Of a DNA stretch of 64,000 nt, positions 10,602 through 22,905 are shown one piece after another. This DNA is from Actinostola sp. cb2023 (lineage: Eukaryota > Cnidaria > Anthozoa > Actiniaria > Actinostolidae), in NCBI GenBank assembly GCA_033675265.1, contig JAUJYZ010000049.1:30001-94000 (forward strand). Direction: 5' to 3'. The notes beneath the pieces were generated by a model. The model saw only the letters and a program-made list of their open reading frames with translations, made no database searches and was not told where the DNA came from. The stretch's first letter is position 1; each line of letters opens with the position of its first letter. The translations under genes were made by a program, and so were the position numbers.

Positions 10602-12006
10602 AGATATAGACCCGGGCAACATGTATACATTTTGTCTGCGCATGCGTTAGGATTCAGATTTCAAAGTACTATTTGCATAATCGATACTTCAGCTTTTGTC
10701 ATTCAGTGTGCCAACGATGTGCCAACCAGAGATCAATTGGCTGTTGAAACAAAACGTGTGAAAAGTTTTTGTGGAAATGGTTGGCACATTTACATCACAA
10801 TGTTAATGTTTGTAAACATGAAGTATCGCTATTGTTTTGCCAAGTGCACTGCTGTGGAAGATTTACTGAGCGATCTACGTCTCTAGACTGAAGTTTTAGA
10901 AAATCATTGAAAGGAAATCAATAGTCCGTCTACTTTTGTGGTGCTGTGGATATTTTAATTTTTCCTTATAAAGGAATGAAAATCCGCCAAAACACGTGCA
11001 GGAGAAGTCGGGTGAATGAGTGATACTTGGACACTTTAAATCCACCGCAAAGCAAGAGGGACAATTTTTCAACTCCAACAAACAAGACCTTACGAAACTA
11101 GTATGAGTGAAGCAATAAATCACGAAAGAAAATTGCTGGGCGGTGAGCTACTAAGAAAGGTTTTCTTATAATTTAGCTTGACACGTCACCAATTCAGATA
11201 AACGATTCGCAAACACAATGCTGAATAAAATCTCAATGTGAATCAAACTTATATCAAACGGTTTACAGCTGATTCTAAGAAGTCCAAAAAAAATGAAGAA
11301 TTATAAGCTATCCTTTACAATAAACTTCAACACATAGAGTGTTTGTAATATGGTATACACCAGCGATGAAAATCAGTCATAATCATAACAAATAGAGTGT
11401 ACTGATACCATAGTACCTAAATAATACGATCTCACATTGAGGGACACTTTTTCAGCTTAAAATAAGTTCTCGAATGCAAAGAATAAGCTTAGAAGAAGTC
11501 AATTTGTGCTATTTTCGGCTGGGAAGCTAGTTAATAAGTATTGTTCTTTAGGTAGGAATGTTAGGAAAATACGTGCAAAAATGATAAATACTCAACTGAA
11601 CCGAGCAAAATACTTTGAGAATACTGAATGTACAGAACTCAAATTCACAGAATGTGACCTTCAATGTGTCAGTACTAACTCTCACTGTGAAGTATCTCTT
11701 CAAATCATCTTCGATGAGAATAAACCCAAAGGACAATGTAGCTGGTTTTATGATAACTCCTTGTTTCGGCGGATTTTGTTCCTTGATATTTTATCATCTA
11801 CGACCCTTATACGGAAAAATAATCTACAGCAAAACAAAAGTAGGCAGACTATTGATTTCCTTTCAAATACTTTCTTGAACATAATTTTAGAGACGAAGAT
11901 CGCTCACTAAATCTCTCACCGCAGTGCAATTTGCAAAGAAAATTCAAATCTGAATTCTAACGCATGCGCAGACAAAATGTATACATGTTGACCCGGGCTA
12001 TATCTA
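10602..12006. mobile_element. Long foldback element, about 1.4 kb
   Basis: The left end (cagatatagacccgggcaac, then atgtatacattttgtctgcgcatgcgtta) is matched inverted at 11962-12006. The pairing continues deeper: gagcgatctacgtctc and gaaaggaaatcaatag (about 10870-10925) pair with 11835-11905. The arms are therefore several hundred bases long. No transposase motif is present. Confidence 0.78.
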
Positions 12007-12103
12007 GTTATTAACCTCGTTCTATTCCTCCCTCGGTCATCTATATACTTATACATTTTCTACTACAAGCTTTTTATGAAGAAAAACATATTTTGATAAA
12101 TGA

Positions 12104-12150
12104 ATGAACCTGGAATCGAACCCACTACCTTTAATTTCGCTTATCACACA
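12104..12150 (-). repeat. tRNA B-box-like fragment
   Basis: The - strand has gggttcgattccagg at about 12110-12124, a good B-box match, preceded by ggtag as in a tRNA T-arm. No convincing A-box is seen at the right distance. Possibly the head of a tRNA-derived SINE cut by the inverted-repeat element starting at 12156. Confidence 0.35.
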
Positions 12151-12155
12151 ACATT

Positions 12156-13196
12156 TTACACCAAGAGAAAATGAGGTAAGAGAAGGAATCTCCCGTATTG
12201 GGCTCTTGACCCATCATGTGCCCCGTTAATTATATTTTTAGAATCAATCTATTTTGGGAACGGAACGTGATTGGTCAGATCATATAAGGCGAGGTCGCGG
12301 AGGCCGTTACGCACGGCTTTGATATGAAAAGTCAAAATTGAGCGAAGAAAATCTTCTCAAGTTTCTCGAACATTTTACAAATTTTTACTTCGAAAAAGTC
12401 AATAAAGGATTTTACCAAATTATCCTTTTGGGATTTGACTGAAATTATTGTGAATTTGGGACACTTGAGACGATTCTAAATAGAGGAAAACAGCTTCAGT
12501 TTGCCATGTCCTTCGACAGAGAAAACCGACCAAGGAGTCGTTTTGTTGTAGCCGGCGTCTTGTAAGACTGCAGATGGTTGAATTAAATTTTCATGTCCAC
12601 AATATGGCTGGTGCTTCAAGGTTTTGGTGATGTTGGCTCTTGTAAAGTTTCCTTCGTGTTTTCCAACCTGAGAATAACGCTTGGACTTCGTAATTGTTGA
12701 ATACAAGTGCCGGTAAGACCAACTTTAGAGTTTGTTTTCGTGATTGCTTTGGCTTTGATCGTTGTGTAGTTTATATTTGTAGCACCTTAATTTTGCTCAA
12801 TTCGCCTGAGTATTCGTAAATTCCTTCAATGAGTCTTAGATAATTAAATTGTGGCCTTTTCTCAGAGAGTTGACGATATTGTTTCGCTCAGTTTTGTATT
12901 TTTATTCAGTGCAGACTTTGCATGTAAACATCATAGCAATCGTGCGACCACTGCTTTGTTATCTTGGAGCAGAAGCTGTGTAGTATTTTTCTTTTCTTTT
13001 TAATGACAAAAAATAAAAAGGATAAACCAAGGTAAGGTTGAGTATTTTAACTGAATTCTACAAGTCAAGAATGGTTGCGCGGGCATGGTAACTAAAGCTA
13101 AAAATAGCTTCGATCTAAAAATATAATTAACGGGGCACATGATGGGGTACGTACCAGGGATTCCTTCTCTTACCTCATTTTCTCTTGTTTACACTG
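12156..13196. mobile_element. DNA element with about 80-bp inverted ends
   Basis: The left end caagagaaaatgaggtaag, then agaaggaatc, then catgtgccccgttaattat (to about 12241) is inverted at 13118-13196. The interior (about 880 bp) has only a 76-codon frame without motifs. Non-autonomous; superfamily not assignable. Confidence 0.78.
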
Positions 13197-13613
13197 TATA
13201 CTACATAACTATCTGATGGAATTTTTTGGACAAAAATTGGTTTTACCTCTTTTGATGAAGCTCATTAACATTACAGTACACAGAATTGAAAAGCATTTGT
13301 TTAGCATTCCCTCGTGGGAATAAAGGAACAATAAACTGATTAATGATGTCCTTTTGGACTAGTGTTTGTGTGAAAACCTTCTCAATCAGATAATAAGCCA
13401 GTTAATTACCTCGAACGTCGGCAATAAGCCTATACACCCGAGGGCCGTTAAAAATATAATTTCACTATAATAATATATTTTAATATTGCATATTAGTATG
13501 CATATGCAATATTTTTTCGCAAGATTATGTCAAATAGTGACGACAATCTGTATCCTCTTTTAGAGTGGTTTTCATAAACCCGTGAAACAAATACCATTAC
13601 TGAGTGGTAAATA

Positions 13614-14173
13614 CAGTCATTTGCAAAAATTCTGGCCGCCACGATATATCAATATATCAATATATCGCGTGCATTATGGGTAATTAAATAATACTATTTT
13701 GAGTTTCCTAACTTATTAAATGAAGCAAAATACAAACGTAAGACTAAAATAAACATCATACTAATTATTTCTACCAACTTTGCTGGCGTTAACTTGCTTT
13801 AAAGGGAATTTTCGATTATTTAATTACCCATAATGCACCCGATATATTGATATATTGATATACACCTATTTCAAATAACGTTGTCGCGTTCAAAGCGTCA
13901 AGCCAAGACCGAAGTGAATGCTGGTTTTGTGTTGGCAATTATTTTTTTTAATCACAATTGTTTCTATATAAGGACTAATTACAAAATGTGAACATTTTCA
14001 CGTGCTTGTTTGCGTATCACAATTCATTCCAAAGAAAATAGGTCTGATTTGAGTAATTTGCCAGCACATAACCAGCATTCACTTCGATCTTGGCTTGACG
14101 CTTGTTGCTTTGAACACGACAACGTTATTTGAAATAGGTGTATCGTGGTGGCCAGAATTTTTGCAAATGACTG
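13614..14173. mobile_element. TA-flanked MITE, cagtcatttgcaaaaa ends
   Basis: Ends cagtcatttgcaaaaattct and the exact inverse are both flanked by TA, the signature of Tc1/mariner-type insertion. Inside lies a second inverted pair (ttatttaattacccataatg; cttggcttgacgctt). A related TA-flanked element with cagtcattctcaaaaa ends lies at 46971-47225. Confidence 0.82.
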
Positions 14174-14410
14174 TAGTCAAAAGTAAACAAAAGAACACAA
14201 TGGACTGAATTAGGGTGTACTCAGAAAACTTGAAGGCGTATTAGTTTAATATCTATGAAAACCACTCTACCTTTTAATGTAACCTAGACTATCCGTACGC
14301 GTTACCTTGTGTATGCAAATAATATTTACACTGCCGCTTTGTAAAACCAATAGATTTAGGGATTCAGTTGCTTTATCAACGCCAGCGTGTGGAACCACAA
14401 CACATAATAT

Positions 14411-16512
14411 ACATTACCAGAAATTACGGACATGTGACGTCACGGTATTAGTTTTCAGTACGATCGACATTTCAAAATGGCCGCTCAATAACACAAAGAA
14501 ATGTATGGGACTTCAAACATAACTTGAAATTTTGACATTTATACAGCTTTGAATTTTAGGTGCCGACCTCCAGATGTAAAATATAGTCTTTATAACATAT
14601 TCTGTGAACATTTTTGCATCGTTTAATTCATTCTACTGGCCGCAAAATGGATCCAAAACAACAACGAATATTGACAATACATGCCCCTCAATTCGAGCGA
14701 AAAAGTTTTACCTGCATTACTTTCCGAGCTTTAAACTTTCGATGATTGCATGGATCCATCGGTGCCGACATCTCAAACATTGCCTCAACTCACAGTAAGT
14801 CTAAATCCGTCAAAATGATATGATTTCGATGATATAAAAGGCCGCAAACCACAAGTTAAAAAGCACTATTTCTCGGAGGCCTTGAGCAAACATCTGAGTT
14901 GTTGAATGTCCTGAAATCACCAAGAAATCACCCAAAACTATATAGCAATTTTCGCCGTTTGAATCGGCCATTTTACAAGAACTTAGTAGCCTGGTAGTTT
15001 TATGTGTGATACTGCTGTTCAAAGAAGGTGAAGGCTCCTAAAAGCGGGAAATTCAAACTCATAGTTCATGGATTGGGTTTCCTGTGTTCTTTTAAAAAGT
15101 TCGAAGTCAGCCAAGAGTGAGTCGTTCGTACTCTGTGCCGAGCGTAAGCAAGCTCTTCAATATTGAATCTATCAACCCAAGGGCGGATGCAGGGGAGGGG
15201 TCCAGGGGGTCAGGACCCCCCCCCCCCCCTTTCGTCAGCATGCACAGAAAACAGGACAGGATCTCAACTATTTCACCTTGTCCCACCTGTCATGGTTCAG
15301 CAAGACAACTTGTGACCTACAGTACCGGGAAGTACCGGTCAGAGTAAAGCGAATCGGCAGAAAACGCGTTAACTTTGCGAGTGCGTTGCTTTTGTAAACA
15401 AAAAAACTCGCGTATTTGCGTTTATGATTTTGATAAACGAGTTATGAAGAGGCTCATTAGTAGTTTAATTTAAAATATCAGTAAGACCAACACAATACTG
15501 AAGGTTATTTGTCAAGCAAACCAAATACAGTTCGTGAAAGACATCGATTTCCTGCCAATGCATGCAATACTCTCCAAGTCTCACATTTGTAGAACATTAT
15601 TAATACTGATGCGAAGTAAACTATTGCATGGCTCCTGATCGCTTCTGAATATCGGAGTGTTTTTGCCCAATGACGCTTCGACTATTCTTGTCCGCTGTCA
15701 CGGGGCCGGTCGATCAAGCGAATTGGTATGTTTTCAGAGTTCGAACATAACTTAGTTTCGCGCCGGATCGGGTTTCAGGCGTTTTTTTTTAACTTGTGCA
15801 TGTGTACGTGCCGTGTTCTTCTCTGTTTCCAACTTTACAAAAGAAAACAATACTAAAAGAAAATGACAAATACGCGTGTGCGAGTGCGTTTGAAGTCATA
15901 TTGTATTATTATTGATAACTTTGTGTAATTATCATGGTCCATATCTACAACGAATCAACTAGCCCGCATGACCTAGCTGCTAAGCTTGATGGTTTATACT
16001 ATTTCTAAGCAGCTCTGCTCCTTGTTTCGCAATTCTTCCCAATGTAAAAAAAAAAAAACACAAGAGAGTACGAATACTGACAGTTGTTGTTGTTGTTTAT
16101 AAAAACGCGTCACTGCGTTTTGGGTGCTTTCTTTTTGGTTTGTGTTTTATGTGCTGTGCGCTTTTTTCTGACCGGTACTGTACAAAAACTTGTGGACAAA
16201 GCGACTTACAAAGTCTTACTCAACTGCAAAAACTCCTTTACAAAACTACGTTATTATGACGTCACTTATCCAACAGTGTTGAACATGACGTCACTTCACG
16301 CTGAATTGAGCATTTGGACCCCCCCCTTGAAAAATTCCTGTATCCGCCCTTGCAACCACAACACAAACGCTTGGTATTTCTAAACAAACTTAGAGTAGTT
16401 TGGTTTTGATAAATTGATTTATTTTGATATAAATTCGAGGAGAATTTCGGACTGCCAGTACACCGCTGGTCATAATATCGCGGGAGTAAAATGTCCGTAA
16501 TTTCTGGTAATG
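14411..16512. mobile_element. Inverted pair flanking a nested element
   Basis: The arms acattaccagaaattacgga (14411-14433) and its inverse (16491-16512) are about 2.1 kb apart. Between them sits an independent element (15178-16352), so the outer element was probably split by a later insertion. Confidence 0.55.
15178..16352. mobile_element. hAT-like non-autonomous element
   Basis: Short ends caagggcggatgcagg and, inverted, caagggcggatacagg match the style of hAT termini. Both ends carry a C-run just inside (ggaccccccccc). The interior (1.1 kb) has no transposase frame. No clear 8-bp target duplication was found, so the superfamily call is tentative. Confidence 0.6.
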
Positions 16513-16555
16513 AATAATCACATCACATTTGGATGTTGGATGTTGTTCAGTATGT

Positions 16556-16622
16556 ATAGGTAATCGCATGGGGCTGAGTAAAATTAATCCTTAATTTTAC
16601 GAGGAACCATATGCGATTACTT
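16556..16622. repeat. Small palindrome (taatcgcat arms)
   Basis: The arm aggtaatcgcatggggctg pairs imperfectly with ccatatgcgattact, with a second inner pair aaaattaa/ttaatttt. About 67 bp. Confidence 0.55.
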
Positions 16623-16768
16623 GTTTATAACATTGAGGGCAAAATTCAAGCGCGCGTAAATCTTGGAAGCCATTCAACTGCCAAGCGAAATAATTTATTC
16701 ACAAATCGACAATTCAAAGTTGTCAAAGTTCAAAAGTCTTGACAAGATTATTCAGCGAAGAAAAGACT

Positions 16769-17095
16769 TAAGGCCTTGTTACACGGTGAAACGTTTTCGT
16801 GAAACTTTTTCGTGAAACGGTGCGAGACAGGTTTCACCAAGAGTTTCACCGTGTATCATGGTCGTTTTCAGGAAACTTTTTCGAATTTGCGTTGCGAGAC
16901 AGTTTCATGAAAAGTAGAACTTCTTTCTACTTTTTCGTGAAACTCGAAGCAAAAACGTTTCATAAAACCAGCCATTGCACCGTGTAACACACCTCGTGAA
17001 ACTTGTTTCAGCAAACGTGGTACACGGTGAAACTGTCTCGCACTGTTTCACGAAAAGGTTTCACGAAAAAGTTTCACCGTGTAACAAGGCCTTTA
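16769..17095. mobile_element. Long palindromic MITE (aaggccttgttacacgg ends)
   Basis: The ends aaggccttgttacacggtg are perfectly inverted. The whole interior is built of gtgaaac/gtttcac and cgtgaaac repeats on both arms, so the element is nearly a single hairpin. The terminal motif ttacacg recurs in the first kilobase of the window. Confidence 0.85.
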
Positions 17096-17713
17096 CATGA
17101 TTGCTAAAATGCATGGAAAATAGCTTACTAGCTGACATGAGCTAAGTGTGGTCAATGAGAAAGTCCATCTGAATCCGAATCCGTCTGAATTAGTCGCTTG
17201 AATCGACGAATTTCTTCTTTCTGTGGACTTGTTTGGGCGCTTTCCCATTCCTTGTTGTCTCACTTCGAGCCGGCTTTTCCCTCTACGACTAGTTTTCCGT
17301 CGAATTTTGGAATTCGACGTCTTTCAAGATGGACTTTCCATACTGAATTATTTAATTTTAAATGCCGCTCTATAACGCTGCCTGCATCACTTTTAGAGAG
17401 TCAGGCTCGCTCATTTTCACTGCGTATTACGGCCGCGTAAAATTGCGAAAGTGTCTTGTCGAGAGCTTCGCACTCGTAGTCTTCCAAGTCTTGCTATACT
17501 TCTCTTATCAATGCCCACTTGCGAAAAACGCTCAACCAGTAATTTGTGCTCTTTATCATTGATGTTTTCATTTTCGCTAGAAATTATTAATTCTTGAATT
17601 GAAATTATCATCTACTTCAGGAAAACGGGAGACACAAAACACTTCCCGCTTGCGGAAACCTTTTCGTTGCTAAGCAATATTGCGACCAATCGTCTGCCAG
17701 CCACGGCCCTCAA
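17096..17713. other. Intergenic, no gene seen
   Basis: Overlapping short frames (60-80 codons) on both strands have no family motifs. There is a small tandem of tccgaatccgtctgaa near 17172. Confidence 0.5.
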
Positions 17714-18286
17714 TTAAAGTGCTACTTAGACGAAAATCGATCGAAGTTTAATTTAGCTGAAACTTCACTGAAATAATCTCAAAGAGCCATACAATTACTG
17801 GTTAATGTGTTTTCTCAAAATTCCTATGGGAAGTATTACATTTTTATGAATCTTTAGAAGTGTCAGTGAGGTCATCTACTCAACACTAACAATCAACACA
17901 GCTTCGCTCCATACATTTCTATGTGTTTAGTTTCTTGAATTATTTTATTTCTATGAAGCTAAAAGTTTGGGTGAAGGAGTTTTCTTACATTATTTGTGCT
18001 TAGGATTGATTGTCTGATCTGACCAGTTGTCTTCAATGCAGAGCTGTTATCTGAACAAAACATTGAGATATTTTGACTCACAAAATACAAAGAAATGTAT
18101 GGAGCTGAATGTTGGGTTGAGTAGATGACGTCACTGACACCTCTAAAGATTCATGAAAATATAGTACTTCCCTCTGGAATATCGAAAAAAGATTTTAACT
18201 AGTTATTATTAGACCCTTGAAGAATTATTCAATGAAGTTTCAGCTAAATTAAACTTCGATCGATTTTCGTCAAAGTAGCACTTTAA
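17714..18286. mobile_element. Inverted-repeat element (ttaaagtgctac ends)
   Basis: The left arm (gacgaaaatcgatcgaagttt and flanks, 17714-17770) is inverted at 18225-18286. Inner sequences (gaggtcatctactcaac; aggtgtcagtga) also pair. Interior about 430 bp, no protein motif. Confidence 0.78.
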
Positions 18287-19061
18287 GGAAAAAGCCCTCC
18301 TTCATGAGCCAAGTTTTGGAAATTTTATGACGTCAAGTGTGTGTCAATAAGAGTACAGACAACGAAAAATCCAGCTTCAATTTGTTTTTATTTTTATAAT
18401 AACAAAGAAATAAAACATTCAAAAACAAGGAAAAAGTTTGAAAGAAAAACTGTTTCAAGCGCGCGGTAGCTCCGTGCGCGAGCGATTCGCTCTGTTATTG
18501 TTCATTCATAAAGAGAAGGATTAATGTTGTGACAAAACATACACATTAGCGTTTCCATTCGGGAAGGACATAGCGTTGGCGTTTGAAGCACAAATTTGAT
18601 CTGTGTTGGTTGCAGACGAAGTCGAAGGTGTCGCTGGAACAACTCCCGGCGTAGGCAATCGATGAAATCGATGATCGATGAAAATCGACATCAATCTATA
18701 TCAATTAATCGATTGATATCGGAAATCGATGGCCATTCGATGAAGCAAAAATATGTGACCTTCGATCGATTGTTATCGATTGCCTTATGATTGATCGATT
18801 GTTATCGATTGCATTATGATTGATCGATTGTTATCGATTACCTTATGATTGATCGATTGTTATCGATTGCCTTATGATTGATCGATTGTTATCGATTGCC
18901 TTATGATTAATCGATTGTTATCGATTGCCTTATGATTGATCGATTTTCATCGATTGCCTTATGATTGATCGATTGTTATCGATTGCCTTATGATTGATCG
19001 ATTGCCTTATGATTGTTCGATTGTTATCAATTGCCCTAAAATAGATCGATTTTCATCGATT

Positions 19062-19070
19062 GCCCTAAAA
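19062..19070 (+). repeat. 9-bp target-site duplication (left)
   Basis: gccctaaaa immediately before the element is identical to 19969-19977 immediately after it. The motif belongs to the CGAT array, so the duplication was made from array sequence. Confidence 0.85.
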
Positions 19071-19968
19071 CAACCTCGTCCCCAGGGCCCTCTCTTCTCG
19101 CTTTCAAAATGGCGGACGCTCGAGAGAAGACCCTGGTGTAGGCTGAACTAAAATGCATTTTGATTGGATAGCACAACAAGCCATCTAATTGGTCCATATC
19201 GAAGGTTGCTAAATATAGCATAAATTAAAATTCGAATCGCATCGAGTGAATTTATAGTTTCAACGGACAGTTCTTTTCTGGTCCTAAATGTATCGAATTA
19301 GGAAGATCGAAGCCGCTGCAAGTGATGTGTGAGTGTTATCGAAGCATTGAAATGTCTTTAGGAACATGAAAAAGTCCACCGATCGAGATCGTTTACCGTA
19401 AAGCAAGGTATCAATTTATACGAGCAAGACTACTGACGGCGACACGGCAAACTGATATATTATTGTCGTTGTTTACATAATTTGCTAGTGTTCTTGAGAT
19501 TTGCAGTATGTGACACGTCAATCCACGTCAACATGTTTTGTACTTTAGCCGTTAGAGATGAAAGGTGTTTGTATACAAATAGCGAATAAAGTGTCGATCT
19601 GACCTGTTCAGTTATAATGTGTCTCATTACTGATTACACTTCCGAACCCCTATTTTGGCCAGAATTGCTCCAGGTGATTTTATTTATTATTTGAGGCAAA
19701 ACAATCGCAACATCAACGAACGTATTTTCTTCAGTAACTCTTCACAAGGCCCTTTCGATTACTTTCGACTAGCCTCCGCAGGCAACTATAAAATACTAAA
19801 ACTCTATCAGATGGGTTTCCTGTGGCGCTGCATGCGGAGGCTAGAAAATGGCAGCCTGGGTACGAACCTCAAAGATTCTTGGAGACACGTGACCAGCCTA
19901 CACCAGGGTCTTCTCTCGAGCGTCCGCCATTTTGAAAGCGAGAAGAGAGGGCCCTGGGGACGAGGTTG
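19071..19968. mobile_element. MULE-type element with perfect 75-bp ends
   Basis: The first 75 bases (starting caacctcgtccccagg, ending gtgtaggctg) are exactly inverted at 19894-19968. The element is 898 bp and flanked by a perfect 9-bp duplication, typical of Mutator-like elements. Inside, frames of about 60-106 codons show no transposase. Perfect ends and duplication mark it as one of the youngest insertions in the window. It sits inside the CGAT array, which must therefore be older. Confidence 0.9.
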
Positions 19969-20470
19969 GCCCTAAAATAGATCGATTTTCATCGAATGCA
20001 TTATGATTGATTGATTGTTATCGATTGCCTTATGATTGATCGATTGTTATCGATTGCCCAAAAATAGATCGATTTTCATCGATTGCCTTATGATTGATCG
20101 ATTTTCATCGATTGCTTGCGTTGTTTTGTTTTGTTTTATAGGGTTTTTTCGTTCTCCTTGTTGGACTTGGAAAAGACAACATTGATAACCCTTCACGATG
20201 CTTCGATCGCAATGTTAGACTGACTTCGTGGCTTTCCCAGCGGCTTTCCATAGACGACATTTTAACGGCAGCGTACAGAGGTCGAGAGGACTACGTCACG
20301 AAATATTGTACTTAACCCGATAACAATCGATCGATGATCGATTTTCATCGATTGACATTTTTCTTGTGTGACTATCGATTGGTGATCGATTGCCCAAAAC
20401 CAATCGATATCAATCGATTAATTATCATCGATTGATATCGATTGTTCGATTGGTTTTCCGATCATCGATT

Positions 20471-21225
20471 TTCATCGGTGCTCGGCCAACTAGTGCATCA
20501 GAGAGGATGTTTGAGCAGTTCTTCACATGGCGAAAAAAATCGTACGGCATAGTCGCCGAGCATGCGCAATGGATTGTTTAAAGAGCAAAGACAGTAGCAG
20601 AAATTTTATTTAGAAGCATTCGTCACTTCAGAGATTTTCGTCTTTTTCTTGGATCACGAAGTCCCTTCACAGTTCCCAAATATCTATTATTTTCCCTTGA
20701 TGAAATATCCATAAATTGAGATGTTTTTAAGGTAAGAACTATGTAAGCGGTTCCAAATCTAAATGAAAGTTTTTGCCTTTGAGCTAATCAAAAATAACGG
20801 CCGCCACGAGAAAACCATGAAATTCGTGAGAAAAATACAGTTAATTGAGCAATTTAAACTGGATAAACACGGTTCCCAAATATCTGAAATGAAAGTTTAA
20901 TGTCAAAACAAAGTTTTTAGGCACATAAAAATGACTTACAAAATTAAATGTCTTTCTTGGTTCCCTACTCAGCTGAAAATGTAGAAAAATGGTGAAGTCG
21001 TCTTTGTGTCGAGTAACAAAACAATTGGCGCACGGGAATAGTTCAAAAAGTTGATCGTTTTCGTGAAACATCTAGCTTGAACTCTTCGAAGCTTCGTCCA
21101 CCATCTTGTATACCCATAATACTCTTCTAAGGTGACCACAGGTAACCCAAGCTATATATCAGTACATTATTATAAGAAAATATGTGGATCATGTCAATAA
21201 AATCAATAAGATAATAACGATAAAA
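20471..21225. other. Intergenic, no gene seen
   Basis: Contains short direct echoes (cggttcccaaatatct near 20868; cagttcccaaatatct near 20670) and no recognisable coding domain. It forms the 3' flank of the recombinase-like pseudogene to its right. Confidence 0.45.
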
Positions 21226-21806
21226 TAAAATCCTCTAAAAAGCTGATGGTCTTGAGTTGTAGCTTGCAATACTCTGTTCGTTGACGTGGCCAGAGATCGC
21301 GACATTATGTGGCGTGAAGGCACTTTGGCGTTAGACCAAATCGTGATTGCGGTCGCTCTAACACAGTGATTTGTGTAGATTTGTGAAAGACCAGCGCCGA
21401 GCGAAATTTCTTTCATCATTTCCCCAGCGTGTTGACTCCCAGAGGGCTGTTTTCATACCACACTGGATCTGATTCCTTGGCTTTTGATGCCGGTCGCTGG
21501 AAAAAGGCTTGCTGGTTTGTATTTAGCTTTTGTACATTCTTCTGGAGACACCAGTAGGAGTCACCGATATTCCCCGTCGAGTAGAGTCTGGTCTGCTTTT
21601 CGTGGCTGGTTTTCTCGGATATTCCTCCCTGGTGGTTCTTGGTCTGGACATCGTGGGTCATTTCGGCGTAATTCTGGCCATCAGCGTCGGTTAGAAACCT
21701 GAAACTATCTCGGCGAAGTTACCTTTGACCTTCACATCCGCGACGACACCAAAACAGCGTTACAAGGAACCACACACGGCGTAGAAGACCTGCAGCATCT
21801 CTGTAG

Positions 21807-21815
21807 CTTAGGAAT
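21807..21815 (+). repeat. 9-bp target-site duplication (left of 117-bp MITE)
   Basis: cttaggaat occurs here and at 21933-21941, directly bordering the MITE. Removing the element and one copy restores continuous recombinase sequence (SPFLS then YRDAAGLLRRVWF). Confidence 0.88.
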
Positions 21816-21932
21816 TAGCCTGCGTAGCCCGGCGCTGGATAGAAAAAGGTCAAGTCCCTTTTTCCCCATCCCCTCCCCCCTTCCCCTCCTTTTTTTTTCC
21901 TTTTTCTCCCTAGCGCCGGGCTACGCAGGCTA
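21816..21932. mobile_element. 117-bp MITE, tagcctgcgtagcccgg ends
   Basis: Inverted ends tagcctgcgtagcccggcgc with a C/T-rich centre, flanked by the 9-bp duplication cttaggaat. It interrupts the recombinase-like pseudogene. A fragment with the same terminus (gctacgcaggcta) lies at about 24129-24141. Confidence 0.88.
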
Positions 21933-22111
21933 CTTAGGAATGGGCTATTTTTCAGCTTCTCGATATCCTCTGGTTGGATGACTTGCTTATGTTTTACGTT
22001 TTATTTACCATCTCTGCGGTTGAGCTTGAGTTTGCACTCAAGCATTTTGTTGGATCATGCGAACAAGGGATTCTTAGTAATCTTCACTTCCCGGTCGTTT
22101 GCGGCGAGATG

Positions 22112-22120
22112 TCTCTCTAC
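22112..22120 (+). repeat. 9-bp target-site duplication (left of 785-bp MITE)
   Basis: tctctctac is repeated at 22906-22914 on the other side of the element. On the - strand this is gtagagaga within the reading frame GFRNAVER|HLAAND of the pseudogene. Confidence 0.85.
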
Positions 22121-22905
22121 CCAGGGGGCTTGTGATACTTTGCGAAACGAAACGAAACGAAACTTACTTGTTTAAAAGTTCTTGTCCGTTTCAAATTATC
22201 AGTCTGACAATCAAGATAAACACGTCTATTAAGCGTGGGCTCCAATTTCAATCGAAGAAGCAGCGGCGCCGATCCTATTGTTATCATGTTTATCGATGGT
22301 ACGTGGTTCAAATTAGGATCAAAATCTGGTTCTATATATGTGTAAAAAAAACATATAAAATTACTATGTGGAGTATGTATCTGATGTATGACACATTTAT
22401 GTGTAAAGAATGGCAAAAGTACTATATGGAGGTTATACAGAGTTCTCACTGCAGTAGGAATCGGGTTTTCATTTATTTTTAGGTCTTAATTTTATAGGTC
22501 TTAGGTCTTAGTTTTATAGACACCCGTACAATAACGGTACCTTTTGAATCATTGATTGTTGTCTTCAATCACAGATATGTGGAAATTGACTAGCCGCTTG
22601 TCAGACCATTCACTGACTTTTTGTTTACATTATTAACGCAAATGAGCTCAGTGTTTTCAGCGTGCTGAGGCAGATTTTAAATGAAGGAACCGATAGCAAT
22701 CGAGTACAGAAAGTGAACCTCGAGAAGTGATACTTTGCGAAATGAACATTGTTTAGACAGGATCGAGCTCGTTTCAACTGTCATTACACGAGCCAGACAT
22801 GGAAGGGATAGTTCTCGCCGTTATATCACATTTTAAAGCCATTTCATAAAAGTGATACTTTGCGAAATATTTCGTTTCGTTTCGTTTCGCAAAGTATCAC
22901 AAGCC
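22121..22905. mobile_element. 785-bp element with (cgaaa)n-tailed inverted ends
   Basis: The left end reads ccagggggcttgtgatac then tttgcgaaacgaaacgaaa; the right end is the inverse of cttgtgatactttgcgaaa. The left end has extra bases (ccaggg) absent on the right. It carries a 9-bp duplication and is inserted in the recombinase-like pseudogene. The internal frames (up to 127 codons) show no family motif. A further internal copy of gtgatactttgcgaaat lies near 22727. Confidence 0.85.

Larger units (their letters stand above)
18656..20470 (+). repeat. CGAT-rich tandem array, about 30-bp unit
   Basis: Imperfect tandem copies of tgattgatcgattgttatc followed by gattgcctta fill 18656-19070, continue at 19969-20120 and recur at 20325-20470. 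Variants carry ccctaaaatagatcgattttc. The array is split by the 898-bp element at 19071. Many units contain atcgat and are self-complementary. Confidence 0.85.

Noticed and set aside
15178..16352. 8-bp hAT target duplication
   Set aside because: Flanks tatcaacc and caaccaca share only caacc in a shifted position; not a convincing duplication.
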